Of a stretch of DNA of 64,000 nucleotides, positions 49,353-60,307 are shown piece by piece. The notes beneath the pieces are model-generated. The model ran no database searches. It worked only from the letters and a program-made list of their open reading frames with translations, and was not told where the DNA came from. Numbering within the stretch: position 1 is the first letter of the stretch; each line of letters begins with the position of its first letter. Origin of the DNA: Xestospongia muta (lineage: Eukaryota > Porifera > Demospongiae > Haplosclerida > Petrosiidae); NCBI GenBank assembly GCA_963693285.1, contig OY848918.1:20843484-20907483 (forward strand). The letters run 5' to 3'. The position numbers were made by a program, and so were the translations under genes.

Positions 49353-50364
49353 AATTAACTCAGCACTTCTTACCTCTATGTCTATTCATTTTTAACGGTT
49401 CTTTTAAGAACCACCAAATAGCAAAAGATATCAACTTGTTTAACTTCCACTTTAAGTTATAATCCAAATCATCAATCACTTGTCTAGACTACACCCTTAT
49501 ATCTAAACATACATAGCTTAGTGAATACTTTTGAAATAAAATATACCTTTGTACAGAGTTAAAATCAGTTAACTCCACATTTTTTGTATGACTGTTGCGT
49601 TTTTAACAGTACCTTTAGTGCTCTAAGGTAGGTAACTTTCAAAACAGACAAGGTCTTCCTAGCATCTTCTGGTCAAAACAATCACACGAGGTTTTGTGGT
49701 AAAGTCATGTGATTTCACATAAACAAACGAGTATACGGAAAATTTAAAAATGCTTTATTTCTACAAAAACACTATCTCTTAGAGACCTACTTTTATGTAC
49801 CGTAACTTCAAAATGCAACCTCCAAATCACATAGGACAAACGCCAGTAGCCAAGACAACGTACACTGCAGCCTAAAAAACAACTAAAAATGTGCAAATCC
49901 CGACTTTGGTGCTCTTTTTGCATCTACGGTCACATCTAGTTCTGCATATCTTTTGTACATATCATTATATATAACTTTACTGTTTATTATTCCATTATAC
50001 ATTGGTTGTTATCCTTAACAACAACACTTTCGTTTATTTTAAAATAAGGTGTGTTCTCAGGTGGTATGACTAAGCAGAATGAGTGCCTCAGCTGCACCTA
50101 TTGCCTAAGAGATGCACCAGTCTCACACAGTGATAATGCGAATTCTCCCCCAATGACACCTTCTATTAGCTATCAAGTATTATTACACTAATTATATAAT
50201 TGAAACAATTAAATAAGTGTCTAATGAATATATGGGCATTATTAATTATGATGTATAACATGCGTGGTCTTTGCACATGCACATTGGGTATAAAAGTTAT
50301 ATATAACTACATCGCCCCACCTCTTTGTACTAGCTGAGAATGTAAAGAAGCACTTTTCAATTCA

Positions 50365-50365
<1 letters not shown>
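49353..50365. other. Intergenic, no gene recognised
   Basis: No coding exon or element end could be identified. Short palindromic bits are present but none stands out. Confidence 0.4.

Positions 50366-50417
<52 letters not shown>
50366..50417. repeat. (CT)n microsatellite
   Basis: About 52 bases of CT with one A interruption at 50410. It abuts the left arm of inverted repeat A at 50418. Confidence 0.95.
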
Positions 50418-50418
<1 letters not shown>

Positions 50419-50555
50419 GAATATCCATTATCCATCATGATGACTTATATGTTACATTACAAATACTTTCCACATTTTACAAATTCTTATATGTATTGTT
50501 GAATATATGTCATGTTTAGATTTATTTGACAATATATGCTTACATTGTTACATAC

Positions 50556-50601
<46 letters not shown>

Positions 50602-50640
50602 TTCATGTGGGACCTGGTTACAATTAATGTTGCTCATTAT
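50418..50640 (+). repeat. Inverted repeat A, left arm
   Basis: The stretch from AGAATATCCATTATCCATCA to TTAATGTTGCTCATTAT is matched by the reverse complement of 52664-52848 with substitutions. The left arm contains a (TA)n run (50561-50598) that is not expanded in the right arm. Confidence 0.85.
50561..50598. repeat. (TA)n microsatellite
   Basis: Pure TA run of about 38 bases inside inverted repeat A; the right arm has only a short TATAT at the same place, so the run expanded after the arms were formed. Confidence 0.95.
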
Positions 50641-50675
50641 AAACACCTTGGTCATATTATGATTCCATAAAACAG

Positions 50676-50737
50676 CCTGTCAGAAAATGATCAAAGACAA
50701 CATTAATCCAATACCAAAAGCTATTGACTTACTCTGA
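50676..50737 (+). pseudogene. Extra copy of the NIDO gene terminal exon
   Basis: After AAAACAG the frame reads CQKMIKDNINPIPKAIDLL and stops at TGA 50735-50737. It is nearly identical to the end of the exon at 51450-51577, and about 50 bases of 3' flank are also shared. It precedes the main NIDO exons on the same strand. Confidence 0.75.
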
Positions 50738-50831
50738 AATATTATAAATAATATATTATTCCATTTCATGATTTACATATAAAAATGATAAAGCTGTTTT
50801 AATCCTGTGTTATATCACTTATATTTTACAG

Positions 50832-51577
50832 GATAACAGACAATACTACTCTTAAATGGAGCAAAGGAAGATATTAAATAATCCAATGTAACTCAATGTA
50901 ACTTTAATCCAACTCATCTCATCATTGTCACATGGATAAACTATTTTTATGGACCTTCACTAATGACAGTAAGTATTAAACACTTATAATCTCTTAGTCT
51001 ATTATGTTAATTATAGGGTAACACTTACCAAGTAATTGTTGCACCAGATCAAGCTTCAACATTTGTTATTATCTTGTTTGGCAAAATAAACAATGCATTT
51101 TCATATAATGGCGCTCATATTGAATTTTTAGATGTTAGCGATGTAGTCAAAGATATATTTCTACCACATGTTAATAATATTACACAAGCTCCTAATCTCA
51201 TGCTTAATAGTAATGTTCCTGGAACATATATTGTCAAGTTAAGTGCAGATGGTAAGAAATAGTAAATGCAATCTCTTACTGTTTAATTTTTTTACTATCA
51301 CAATAATTGTGGTAGCATTATAATAATTATGATATTTGGAAACCTCATAGTTCATTTATAAGACTTAAATAAGTTTATATAGTGTTAATTAAATGACATT
51401 GAATAACAAAGATTTTTTTTAATTTTGTTTTCTTTATTATGTTATGTAGTACCTTGTTCATCATCATGTCCAGTTAAAGGTACACAAGAATGTAAAATAA
51501 ATCTAGCAAGACTAGTCTGTCAGAAAATGATCAAAGACAACATCAATCCAATACCAAAAGCCTGTGACTCACTCTGA
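50832..51577 (+). pseudogene. NIDO-domain gene relic, last three exons
   Basis: Exon b (51017-51251) encodes GNTYQVIVAPDQASTFVIIL then FGKINNAFSYNGAHIEF and LMLNSNVPGTYIVKLSAD, matching the NIDO fold of nidogen, alpha-tectorin and mucin-4 (QxVLxxDxxxTFVIFxYGxI ... SNVGxPGxW). Exon a (to 50968) reads NPTHLIIVTWINYFYGPSL just before it, the IAPFWxDxD position. Exon c (51450-51577) is Cys-rich (VPCSSSCPVKGTQEC, CQKMIKDNINPIPKACDSL) and ends in TGA. Phases agree (0, then 1). Exon a has an in-frame TAA upstream and a 10-base tandem duplication (CAATGTAACT twice) that shifts frame, so the gene is probably dead. A signal peptide and earlier exons are not visible. Confidence 0.7.
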
Positions 51578-52079
51578 GAATACACCAAATAATACGTTAT
51601 TGCATTCATGACTTATAATTAATGTTGAAATGTATTGCCTGATGTAGTGAATCTTTAGATTTGGTTTGAGTTCTTTTTTGCTAAATAAGATTGAAATTTG
51701 TTTTTACATGAAGTTAAATTAACCACTATTTGAGGTGGTAGTTACATTTCCCTCTATAAAAGTGTATTTAAATTGGATTGGTTGAATTTTACTGTCGACA
51801 TATGACAATATATATGTTGTTGTTATGGTCATATTGTTATAATAATACTTGCTATGATGAACGAAAATATATATTGTTGCTAGTGCAATCTTTTTACTGT
51901 AATAGGTATTATGATAATTGTTGCTATGGTGACATATGCATTATTGCTTTGGCAATTGTAACTATATTTGTTGCTATGGTAATATATAAACTTAATAACT
52001 AAAATTCCCCTACAGCGTTATTTTATAAAACAATCTAGCCCCGCCTCCTCATTTTGTTCACGTCGAATGATATTATTAT

Positions 52080-52207
52080 CGTAGTGTCTATTCGTCCAGC
52101 AGAAAATGTATACTTTGTTGTATAAAGGTAGGTTAAGGTTTAGGGGGTGGGGATCAGTTTAAAACACAACAAAGTATACATTTCCTGCCGGACGAATAGA
52201 CACTGCC
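52080..52207 (+). mobile_element. 128-bp Mutator-type MITE with 9-bp target duplication
   Basis: Terminal inverted repeats of about 40 bases start CGTAGTGTCTATTCGTCCAG and end CCGGACGAATAGACACTGCC. The element is flanked on both sides by TATTATTAT (52071-52079 and 52208-52216), a 9-bp direct repeat. A second copy lies in opposite orientation at 59711-59837. Nine-base target duplications and long inverted repeats are typical of Mutator-like (MULE) elements. Confidence 0.85.
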
Positions 52208-52408
52208 TATTATTATTAACTATGTGTGTATTACTATTCCTTGAAGATATAATTGAGTTATAGTTAACTTGTATTATATATAGATATAAGTTATTGTTGT
52301 CTTATTAAAGTATAAGAGAATGTACAAGACATAATGGCAGCCAACCATGGCAACCTGCAAGATGTAGGTTTCTTAATATAAACACAATCACATCAAAGCA
52401 TATCTGAA

Positions 52409-52522
52409 TCATATATAATCTTGCACTATATATAATAAGTCAATTATAACTCTATTGATGTTCAGCCAAACAGTAGTCACACCTTATGTATAGAATTACA
52501 TGTTATAAGTTATGATATAACT
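52409..52522 (+). repeat. Inverted repeat B, left arm
   Basis: Contains ATTGATGTTCAGCCAAACAG and TAGTCACACCTTATGTATAG; its reverse complement lies at 54169-54279 with few changes. Confidence 0.85.
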
Positions 52523-52663
52523 GCATATTTAGAATTAGTCTGAAGTGCAGTAAATGCAGGTGTCTTGTGTTGTTTTAAGGGACAACAACTCATGTATCAT
52601 AGAACAACAGTAAAGTTTCATGGAATTATAATGTGACCAAGAAGTTTAGAATTGTATGTATTT

Positions 52664-52848
52664 ATAATGAGCAGCATTAATTGTAACCAGCCCCACATTA
52701 CATATATTTACAGGATTGTATGTAATAATGTAAGCCTATATTGTCCAATAAGTCTAAACATGACATATATTCAACAATACATGTATGATTCGTAAAATGT
52801 GGAAAGTATTTGTAATGTAACATATAAGTCATCATGATGGATATTCTA
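52664..52848 (-). repeat. Inverted repeat A, right arm
   Basis: Reverse complement of 50418-50640; reads ATAATGAGCAGCATTAATTG at its start and CATCATGATGGATATTCTAT at its end. Confidence 0.85.
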
Positions 52849-53129
52849 TATCTTGTTAATAACTACTTTCTACTTAAGTCAGTCTCCACGTCAAAGGACT
52901 TGTTGTTGACATAGTAATTATGTAAGGTAAAGTATATATATTCTAGAAATTCTTATATCATAACAATTATTCCATATAGAAACATGAATAACAACACTGT
53001 ATGTATTCCAACTAATAAAATACAGAATTAACACAACTTTTTCAATTTTATATGTTAATATATTAAAAGGACTAAATTGCATTGATAATAGAAAGTCATA
53101 AATGTAATAATATATTACTTATTGTATTC

Positions 53130-53191
53130 TCAGAGTGAGTCACAGGCTTTTGGTATTGGATTAATGTTGTCATTGACCATTTTCTGACAGG
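53130..53191 (-). pseudogene. Inverted copy of the NIDO gene terminal exon
   Basis: The minus strand reads CQKMVNDNINPIPKACDSL then TGA at 53132-53130, matching the exon ending at 51577. The 3' flank (AATAAGTAATATATTATT) is also shared. The sequence upstream on the minus strand (from 53192) does not continue the NIDO gene. Confidence 0.75.
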
Positions 53192-53544
53192 CTTGACCCA
53201 AGTGGTCCCTTTTCACATATCCGGTCACATATATATGCAGTAAAGGATAACTTCATAAAGGTTACTAGTTATTATTACTTAAGCTACTTAGCTGACTATC
53301 ATTATGTGTTATACAGAAAATATAATAAAGAATATATCAGAGTATATGCAAATTCATTGACAGGAACACTCACATTAAACTAGTTAATTTTATATTATCA
53401 TCAATTGAATATATTATACATGAACTACACAGTGTATAAGATTATTTATAATGTCTCAGTGTCAATCAACTTACATGTCCAATTATAGGACTAGCATTTC
53501 CTGGAATAATTATTTTATCAAAAAATGCAGCATTGAATAGTAGT

Positions 53545-53840
53545 AATTAAGTTAAATAACAACATTAAATAATATGATGACTTCACTTTACATAATTATA
53601 TTCCAAAGTAAAAATTTTGCTGTTGCTATAGTAATGTTGTTATGGACATTGTTATCATAGTAATTTTCAATTTTCTACAGGACTGTACATTATTCATACC
53701 ACATGGTCTCAAATCAAAAAGTGACACAAGATTGTTATAATTTTAAAATACAGCATTTAATATCAATAGTTAAATAACAACATTACATAATATGATGACT
53801 TCACTTTACATAACTACATTCCAAAGCATAATTTTGTATT
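53545..53840. repeat. Pair of ~70-bp direct repeats
   Basis: The block TAACAACATTAAATAATATG followed by ATGACTTCACTTTACATAA occurs at about 53555-53620 and again at about 53770-53835 with a few changes. Confidence 0.85.
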
Positions 53841-54168
53841 CTTATAATAAAATGAATCTGTTCATTAAATTGTAGCATATACAAGTAGATTTACTAGATG
53901 ATAAGTGTGTAATTATATTTATTATCATTGCTTTAATCTATAGTTCATCTCAATATGGAAAGAAACAATTAAGACTGAATTCTATTTTGTTGCTTTTTAA
54001 ATTCACATACAACAATAGGTTAACATTAAAAACATTATGTTATAGTTAGTACTTGTTTTGAAACAATTTTATAATTATAGCTCCCTCAAATACCTGGTTA
54101 AGTTATGTTTCTTACAGTGACCACAAAATAAAGCAGTATATTTAACTTTGAATGTACCATTACATGAT

Positions 54169-54279
54169 CAGTTATATCACAACACATAACATGTAATTCT
54201 ATACCTAAGGTGTGACTACTGTTTGGCTGAACATCAATAGAGTTATAATTGACTTATTATAATGTAAGATTATATATAA
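54169..54279 (-). repeat. Inverted repeat B, right arm
   Basis: Reverse complement of 52409-52522, containing GTGTGACTACTGTTTGGCTG. Confidence 0.85.
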
Positions 54280-56005
54280 CCCATACTTTTTGTAGTTGGC
54301 ACATGCTCAGATAAACTAGCTTTGTGTCCTACTGAATGTTTCAGTTAAATTATTCTCATAAAAAGTACAGGGTTTAGCAATAATGGTAATTGTAGTGACC
54401 TTTTCTAGTCTTTTAATGTCATTTAAGAAAAGCTAATGCCAACTCTTTTTATTGCAAATGGTATAATGGTGAACATTTATCTATTTGATATTATAAAAAT
54501 AAATGTGGTAATTTCAGTTGGCATTGCAAATCTGATTGTTATTAGTTGAAATGAATGTTGGAACATTTACTTGATATATTAGAAAGTGCAAATATTATTA
54601 TTGTATCTGGACAAGAAATAATATTTTGATTGTAAAACAATCTTAAGATTATTTTAATGACTTGGTGTGAAGGACCTGATTTTTATCAAATAAAAGACTG
54701 AAGAATTGAGATGTCATACTTAATTTAGCATTAGAAAGCAGCCTTTTACTTGTGTAAAATTATTAGATTGTTGAGAAAACAATTTTCAGTCTGTTATAGG
54801 TGAACATTTTCAACATGTTCTGCTTTGGTTTTGTCTATAAAGAAATAAACTAATTTAGATACATTATTTTGTGATTAGTGTAGCTTATATTTAGAATAAA
54901 ATTTTGTTGGTAGGAAATATCTATCACTAGCAACATTTCATAGGAAGACAAAGCCTAATAAGGACATTAAGTTATTGCCTAAATATTTTGACATAAACCA
55001 CTTTTATAAGTTTTTCATTTCACCTTTTTTTGTTTTTGATCTAGTAATAACTTTAAGTTTTATTCTTTAGTATTAATTTTAAATAAGTAATGATTGTCGA
55101 TTTATAGTATAACAATTGTTACATCATCTATTATTTAAATATAGATATCTTAATCCGTGCTGTTATTAATTGTATTTAGTTTCTTTGAAATTTATGAGTT
55201 ATGCCATTTTTTGTATATGTTTTTTGTCATACACTTGTTTAGATAACAGATTCCTATATTAAGTTCTTATATTTCAATATAGTTTATTTAGAATTTACTT
55301 TTATTTTAATACTTTAAAAACCTTATATAAACAGAATATAGTTGTAAAGACTAAATCATCAATTTCTATCTGTCCTTTTAAAGTCATAACAGAGGGAGCA
55401 CCATCTAGCACTACCAAATGACTACCAAGCTAAAGCTGTAGAATTTCTTTATATGAAGACAATTATACTCTATTATGGAATGTGGATTGATTAGTTACCA
55501 ATTGAAAATGCCATGAAATTACATGTTCAATACAGTAATATGTTTGTAACATACTTCAATGAACAAAATAGTAATAATTTTATTAAGTCACTTATTTTAT
55601 TTCATTTGTGATAAATGTGAAAAAGGATTTGTTGACTCAGCAATATGAGAAAGTTTTAAGGAAATTGTTATTGTTGGTAATCAGAAAGTTTCATTTTCTC
55701 TGTCAGTCACTCAATTTATGATATTTATATAAGTTTTTATTTTTATTAACAATGGTAGAAGAAAGGAGTTTTAAATGTACAGTGGATCTCAAAATCAATT
55801 TTATTTTATATGAAAAATAATGATTTTTAATATTTTCCATCACATTGATTTATCATAATTTGTCTTAACTACACTAATAATTATTAGAGTTCAATCGAGG
55901 CTCTCTGTTGTACTAATACTTGTATTTTAGTAGCCAAGCCATGGTGTAGTGACATTACTTTATGCATGGACTATTAAAAAGTATATTAGAGCTCCATTAG
56001 CTGCA
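54280..56005. other. Intergenic, no gene recognised
   Basis: Very AT-rich, with many poly-A and poly-T runs and no coding signal. It ends where duplication copy 3 begins at 56006. Confidence 0.5.
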
Positions 56006-59000
56006 TGTATATTACATTCAATCCGTTTAAAAGAGTAACACCCACTCAAATACAAGCCATAAGAATACCAGTTGTTTTAATAATATAAGCCTTACTCAGA
56101 AAAATTTGTATGCAAATACATTAGTTACTAAGCATTAGATAACTTTAATGATCGAATAATTACAAAGTGATTTGGAAATAATTAATTAAGTGTTAGAAAT
56201 ATGTTTAAAGTATGCCACACATAAACTTAAATATAGTATTATAATAACAAAAATGAAATTTATAAATTAAAAATAAATGCAAATCAAAGCAAAGATTTTT
56301 TTTAATTGTGCTACAAAAAAGCATTATTACAGAATCAGTAACCAAACACTACATTTGATAATCTAAATGGAAAAGCAAATATAAATAACAACAGATAAAA
56401 ACAATTAATTAGGAAAATAGGAAAAGATTTTGCATGAAATAGGGAGACTAAAAGGGTTGCTCAGTGAATTGATATCATTTGAGAGATATGATATCCACAT
56501 AATGTTACCAACAACTGTATGACAACAATTCTAGCATGGGAAATAGACAGACAGAGAAAGATGGAGAGACAAAAACCGAGAGACTTGGATAGACAGATAG
56601 AGATATGACATAATATATAACAATACTAGGGATTACCAAATATGGCAGTGTCTACATTGATATGCTTGTAATGCACTCTCATAACTTAATATTCAATACC
56701 TCTATATAATTAAATTTACTACAGAATTGAATATTGACAAGTTATGCAACACAGTTTTTTATATTATTAAAAGCTATAACTATATTAATGATATGTGACA
56801 AGGATTTTTTGAGATCTATGCTATGTCATTGCTAAAATGATATTGTAATATTAACTAATGATGTATGCTAGGTATGAATAGACACTACAATCATCACAGC
56901 AGCTGATATGTGAGTAAAGTTATGATAATAAACAAATCAACACATTGAACAGTATGGATAGTGTATCCTGTCATAGATTATAGTATATGATGTTTACATC
57001 TAATAAAGCTGTGTCTGTTTTTATACATACAATATACCAATCAACTGAAGTAAATATAAGACTAACATAATACATTAATACACTGTTATATACAGTGTAT
57101 ATATGAGAGGGAGTGTACACTTGTCACAACTTTACTATGGCTCTTATCACAACCATACTCATAGTAGCTATGACAGGACATTTATCAACATTATAGTGAA
57201 TAGTGACATCATCCATTAAAACACAACAGCATATGCATGCAATATAATGTTTTAAATAATGAATTGTTGTACACTGGTGTTCCAAGAACTGTACAAAGGT
57301 TTTGTATATCATGTAATTTGAAAAATTATAACGACACTAGTATGATTCGAGGATATCAAATCTATTATTATTCTGAGTTCAAGATATTTTCTTTATTCTT
57401 AATTTAGTTTAAAATAAAGAAAGGTACACAGGACAGGAAATAAGACATAATATAAATGGATGGTGGCCTATATCCAGTATATATAGTAGTACATCAAATG
57501 AAAATTGCATAAATGTAAGAGTAATAATTATGATCAATGCATGTATTATTTATGAATGTGTTCAACAATCAGGTTGTCCACTTTATTATATAAAGCTACA
57601 ATACTAAATAACAATATAACAACAACATTAATGTATGTAATGATGACAAGAGAGTACACAATATGGTAAAATTTATATTAATAATCTCATAAAAACATAT
57701 ATGGGGCACACACTGCTACTTGTAGAGTGATACATTTATACCTAAAGAACACAAGAAATCATTAATTGTGTATGTAATGATTAGAAGTATAAACCTGTCT
57801 CTACTCACGACGAAGAGATTATTATAGAAATAATTTTTGAATTGAAAGGTTCTGATCAATTTTAAAATATAGTGCATTATTATATATCATAATAAGTAGT
57901 CACAGATCAATTCTATTACTCTAGCAACATCACAGCTTCATGGACACAACTTCCTTTTAATTTTGCTCATACTGACTGTCTTATTCAAACATCTAATTAT
58001 CACTTATCAAACGATAAAATTAAATTAATTCGAAATTATCCATCCATTTAAATATAACTACAGAATAATAGATATATTATACAAATTTGTTACAGGTATT
58101 AAACACCATTACTATCAACTTAATTATGTAAATCATACATGTAGTATTGATGTCTTTTTAGAGGTTTGAGTGTCTAAGATAACGTATGAAAGAATTAGTG
58201 TCACATTGAAACAGTTGTCCTTTTTAATCAATGATACTGACAGTATACTGTAGACGTTTAAGCATAATATGCTTAAACTTATACAGTATACCATATTATA
58301 ATAAATTAATAATATGGCCTTCATTTATAGAGTAATAAAAGTTATTGACATAAACATAGTTAGAAGTAATGATAAATATGTGATTGTTGTGTAAAGATCA
58401 TAGTGACAAAATATGAATGAGAAAAATTTCTCTTGCAATTTTTTCTACCGAAGTATCTAATGAAAGAATGTAATTTTTCACACAAATAATTACTATTGGT
58501 ATTACGTTTATGGTTATCAAGTGGCAGACTTTACTAAGCAGATGTTGATTATATATGATCATATAGTGTACAGTACATACATAGTGTGAGTGTATATCTA
58601 TTACATATAGTAGTAGTTAGTAGACAGACAGTATACTCTATCTTACGATAATAAGGTTATAGTTGATTTAGCTAGTAGAGTTTCATCATTGTAATGAGTA
58701 GTAATTATGTCACATACTTCCTGTATATCTATAGAAGTCTTGATATTAGATATAGTGGTCAGTTGGAGAAAATACACTTATCCACACAACTACACTAAAT
58801 AGTGTGGTCTTGTTAACTTTCAAGGCAAACAATTCATGTTAACAACATTAACTAAAACATCATTAACTGGAAAGAATGCATGTAATTCTGATGAATGACC
58901 ACTTTGCAAGTCAAAAAGACTGTGTTATTTTACTCAATGTTGTATTGTCTACTCATACATCACTATACAGCCTGTAGCATATGTTTATTTTGAATGTATT

Positions 59001-59710
59001 CATTCTTTAATTATTTTAATTATTAATTTTTAAATTGAGAATTCATACAAGACACTTGATTAGCAAATTATAGCATAGCTTGATTATGACAGCAACTTTC
59101 ATTCATATTAATAATTAAACTTCAATTTACTCAAGCTGTCTAGTCCAGTGTTTTCACACTTTTATGACAGATTTTAGAGGATGAGTGTGAATGTTCCAGC
59201 CCATACCATTAATGAAAATACAAGATTGTACCCATCAAGTGTTTCCTCAGTGTTTCTTAATTTCATTGACAATCTGTGACTAGGACACTGGTATTTCCAC
59301 AGACTTAACAATATATTTATATTTCTACAAACTTATAAAAATAACTTAATAAAAGACATTAATAGTCCTCTTAATTAGGACTGTTTTATGAGGAAAACAG
59401 TACTATTGTGTAGAGTTCAACTTTAATTGTCCACTAGTAATACATATTATTATATGTAGTCAGGTACTATTATACAATATAAAGAATACTCTAGTGTTAA
59501 CAACTGTACTGTCTTGAGGAAGTGTTTTGTATTTTTAATTATAAATACTATATATTATATCAGCAATATTAGTCATACATAATTGTGTAGTTGTTTATGA
59601 TATTTAGTTCTGTATACTGAGCTAGCTACTGTGAACATTAATACATTGCTCTTTAATGTGAAATTAATACAAATCTCTTGAGTTGCTATCCCCAGAACAT
59701 TTTCACTTTA

Positions 59711-59837
59711 GGCAGTGTGTATTTGTCTGGCAGGAAATGTATACTTTTTTGTGTATTAAACTGATCCCCACCCCCTAAACCTAACCTACCTTTATACAAC
59801 AAAGTATACATTTCCTGCTGGACAAATAGACACTACG
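59711..59837 (-). mobile_element. 127-bp Mutator-type MITE, inverted copy
   Basis: Same element as 52080-52207 in opposite orientation. It is flanked by TTCACTTTA at 59702-59710 and 59838-59846. Copy 2 has the undisturbed site at about 33993-34003 (TTTTACTTTACGCAAAG), so this insertion happened in copy 3 only. Confidence 0.9.
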
Positions 59838-60013
59838 TTCACTTTATGCAAAGTGGGCAACAATACAAGACTAACTAATATCTAGACACTAAATTCTCAA
59901 CTTTGGAACATAACTATGATTGTATAAGTTTCACAACATTTTTGACCAACACAAAATAGTTTATCCAAACACCTGTCTTTGTTCTTTCTATTCCAAAACT
60001 CTACAAGTCGTAA

Positions 60014-60034
60014 TTGTGTGTGTGTGTGTGTGTG
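60014..60034. repeat. (TG)n microsatellite
   Basis: About ten TG units just upstream of the conserved promoter-like block; copy 2 has only four at the same place (37340-37351). Confidence 0.95.
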
Positions 60035-60136
60035 CGATACTTCCGCCCACTTATACTAGCCTAGTAATTAAAATTGGTGGGCGTGTCAGAGTTGCCATAA
60101 CAACCGCCAAACAACGCAGTCACACTAGAAGAACAG
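60035..60136 (+). promoter_or_regulatory. Putative promoter and noncoding 5' exon, copy 3
   Basis: CGATACTTCCGCCCA, GGTGGGCGTGTCAGAGTTGC and AACAACCGCCAAACAACGCA are conserved with 37352-37437. The block ends GAACAG|GTTAGT, a donor; the acceptor CTATAG at 60259 leads to the ATG exon. Conservation of CG-rich sequence in an AT-rich background supports a promoter and untranslated exon, but this is inference. Confidence 0.45.
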
Positions 60137-60307
60137 GTTAGTAGATCACACACTATACTATAATTTGGTTACAGTTGATTTAGTTAGTAGAGTTTCGTCA
60201 TTCCGATGTAGTATATAGTTATTACTATCTATATCACCTACTTGCTCTATTGTCTATAGACACCTGACATAAGAACAGTTACCATCTAAGGACCAACACT
60301 TTTCAAA

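Larger units (their letters stand above)
52217..53129. other. Noncoding stretch with inverted-repeat arms
   Basis: It holds the left arm of inverted repeat B (52409-52522) and the right arm of inverted repeat A (52664-52848). A possible short first exon, MAANHGNLQD with donor GTAGGT at 52334-52363, is not supported by any downstream exon. Confidence 0.5.
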
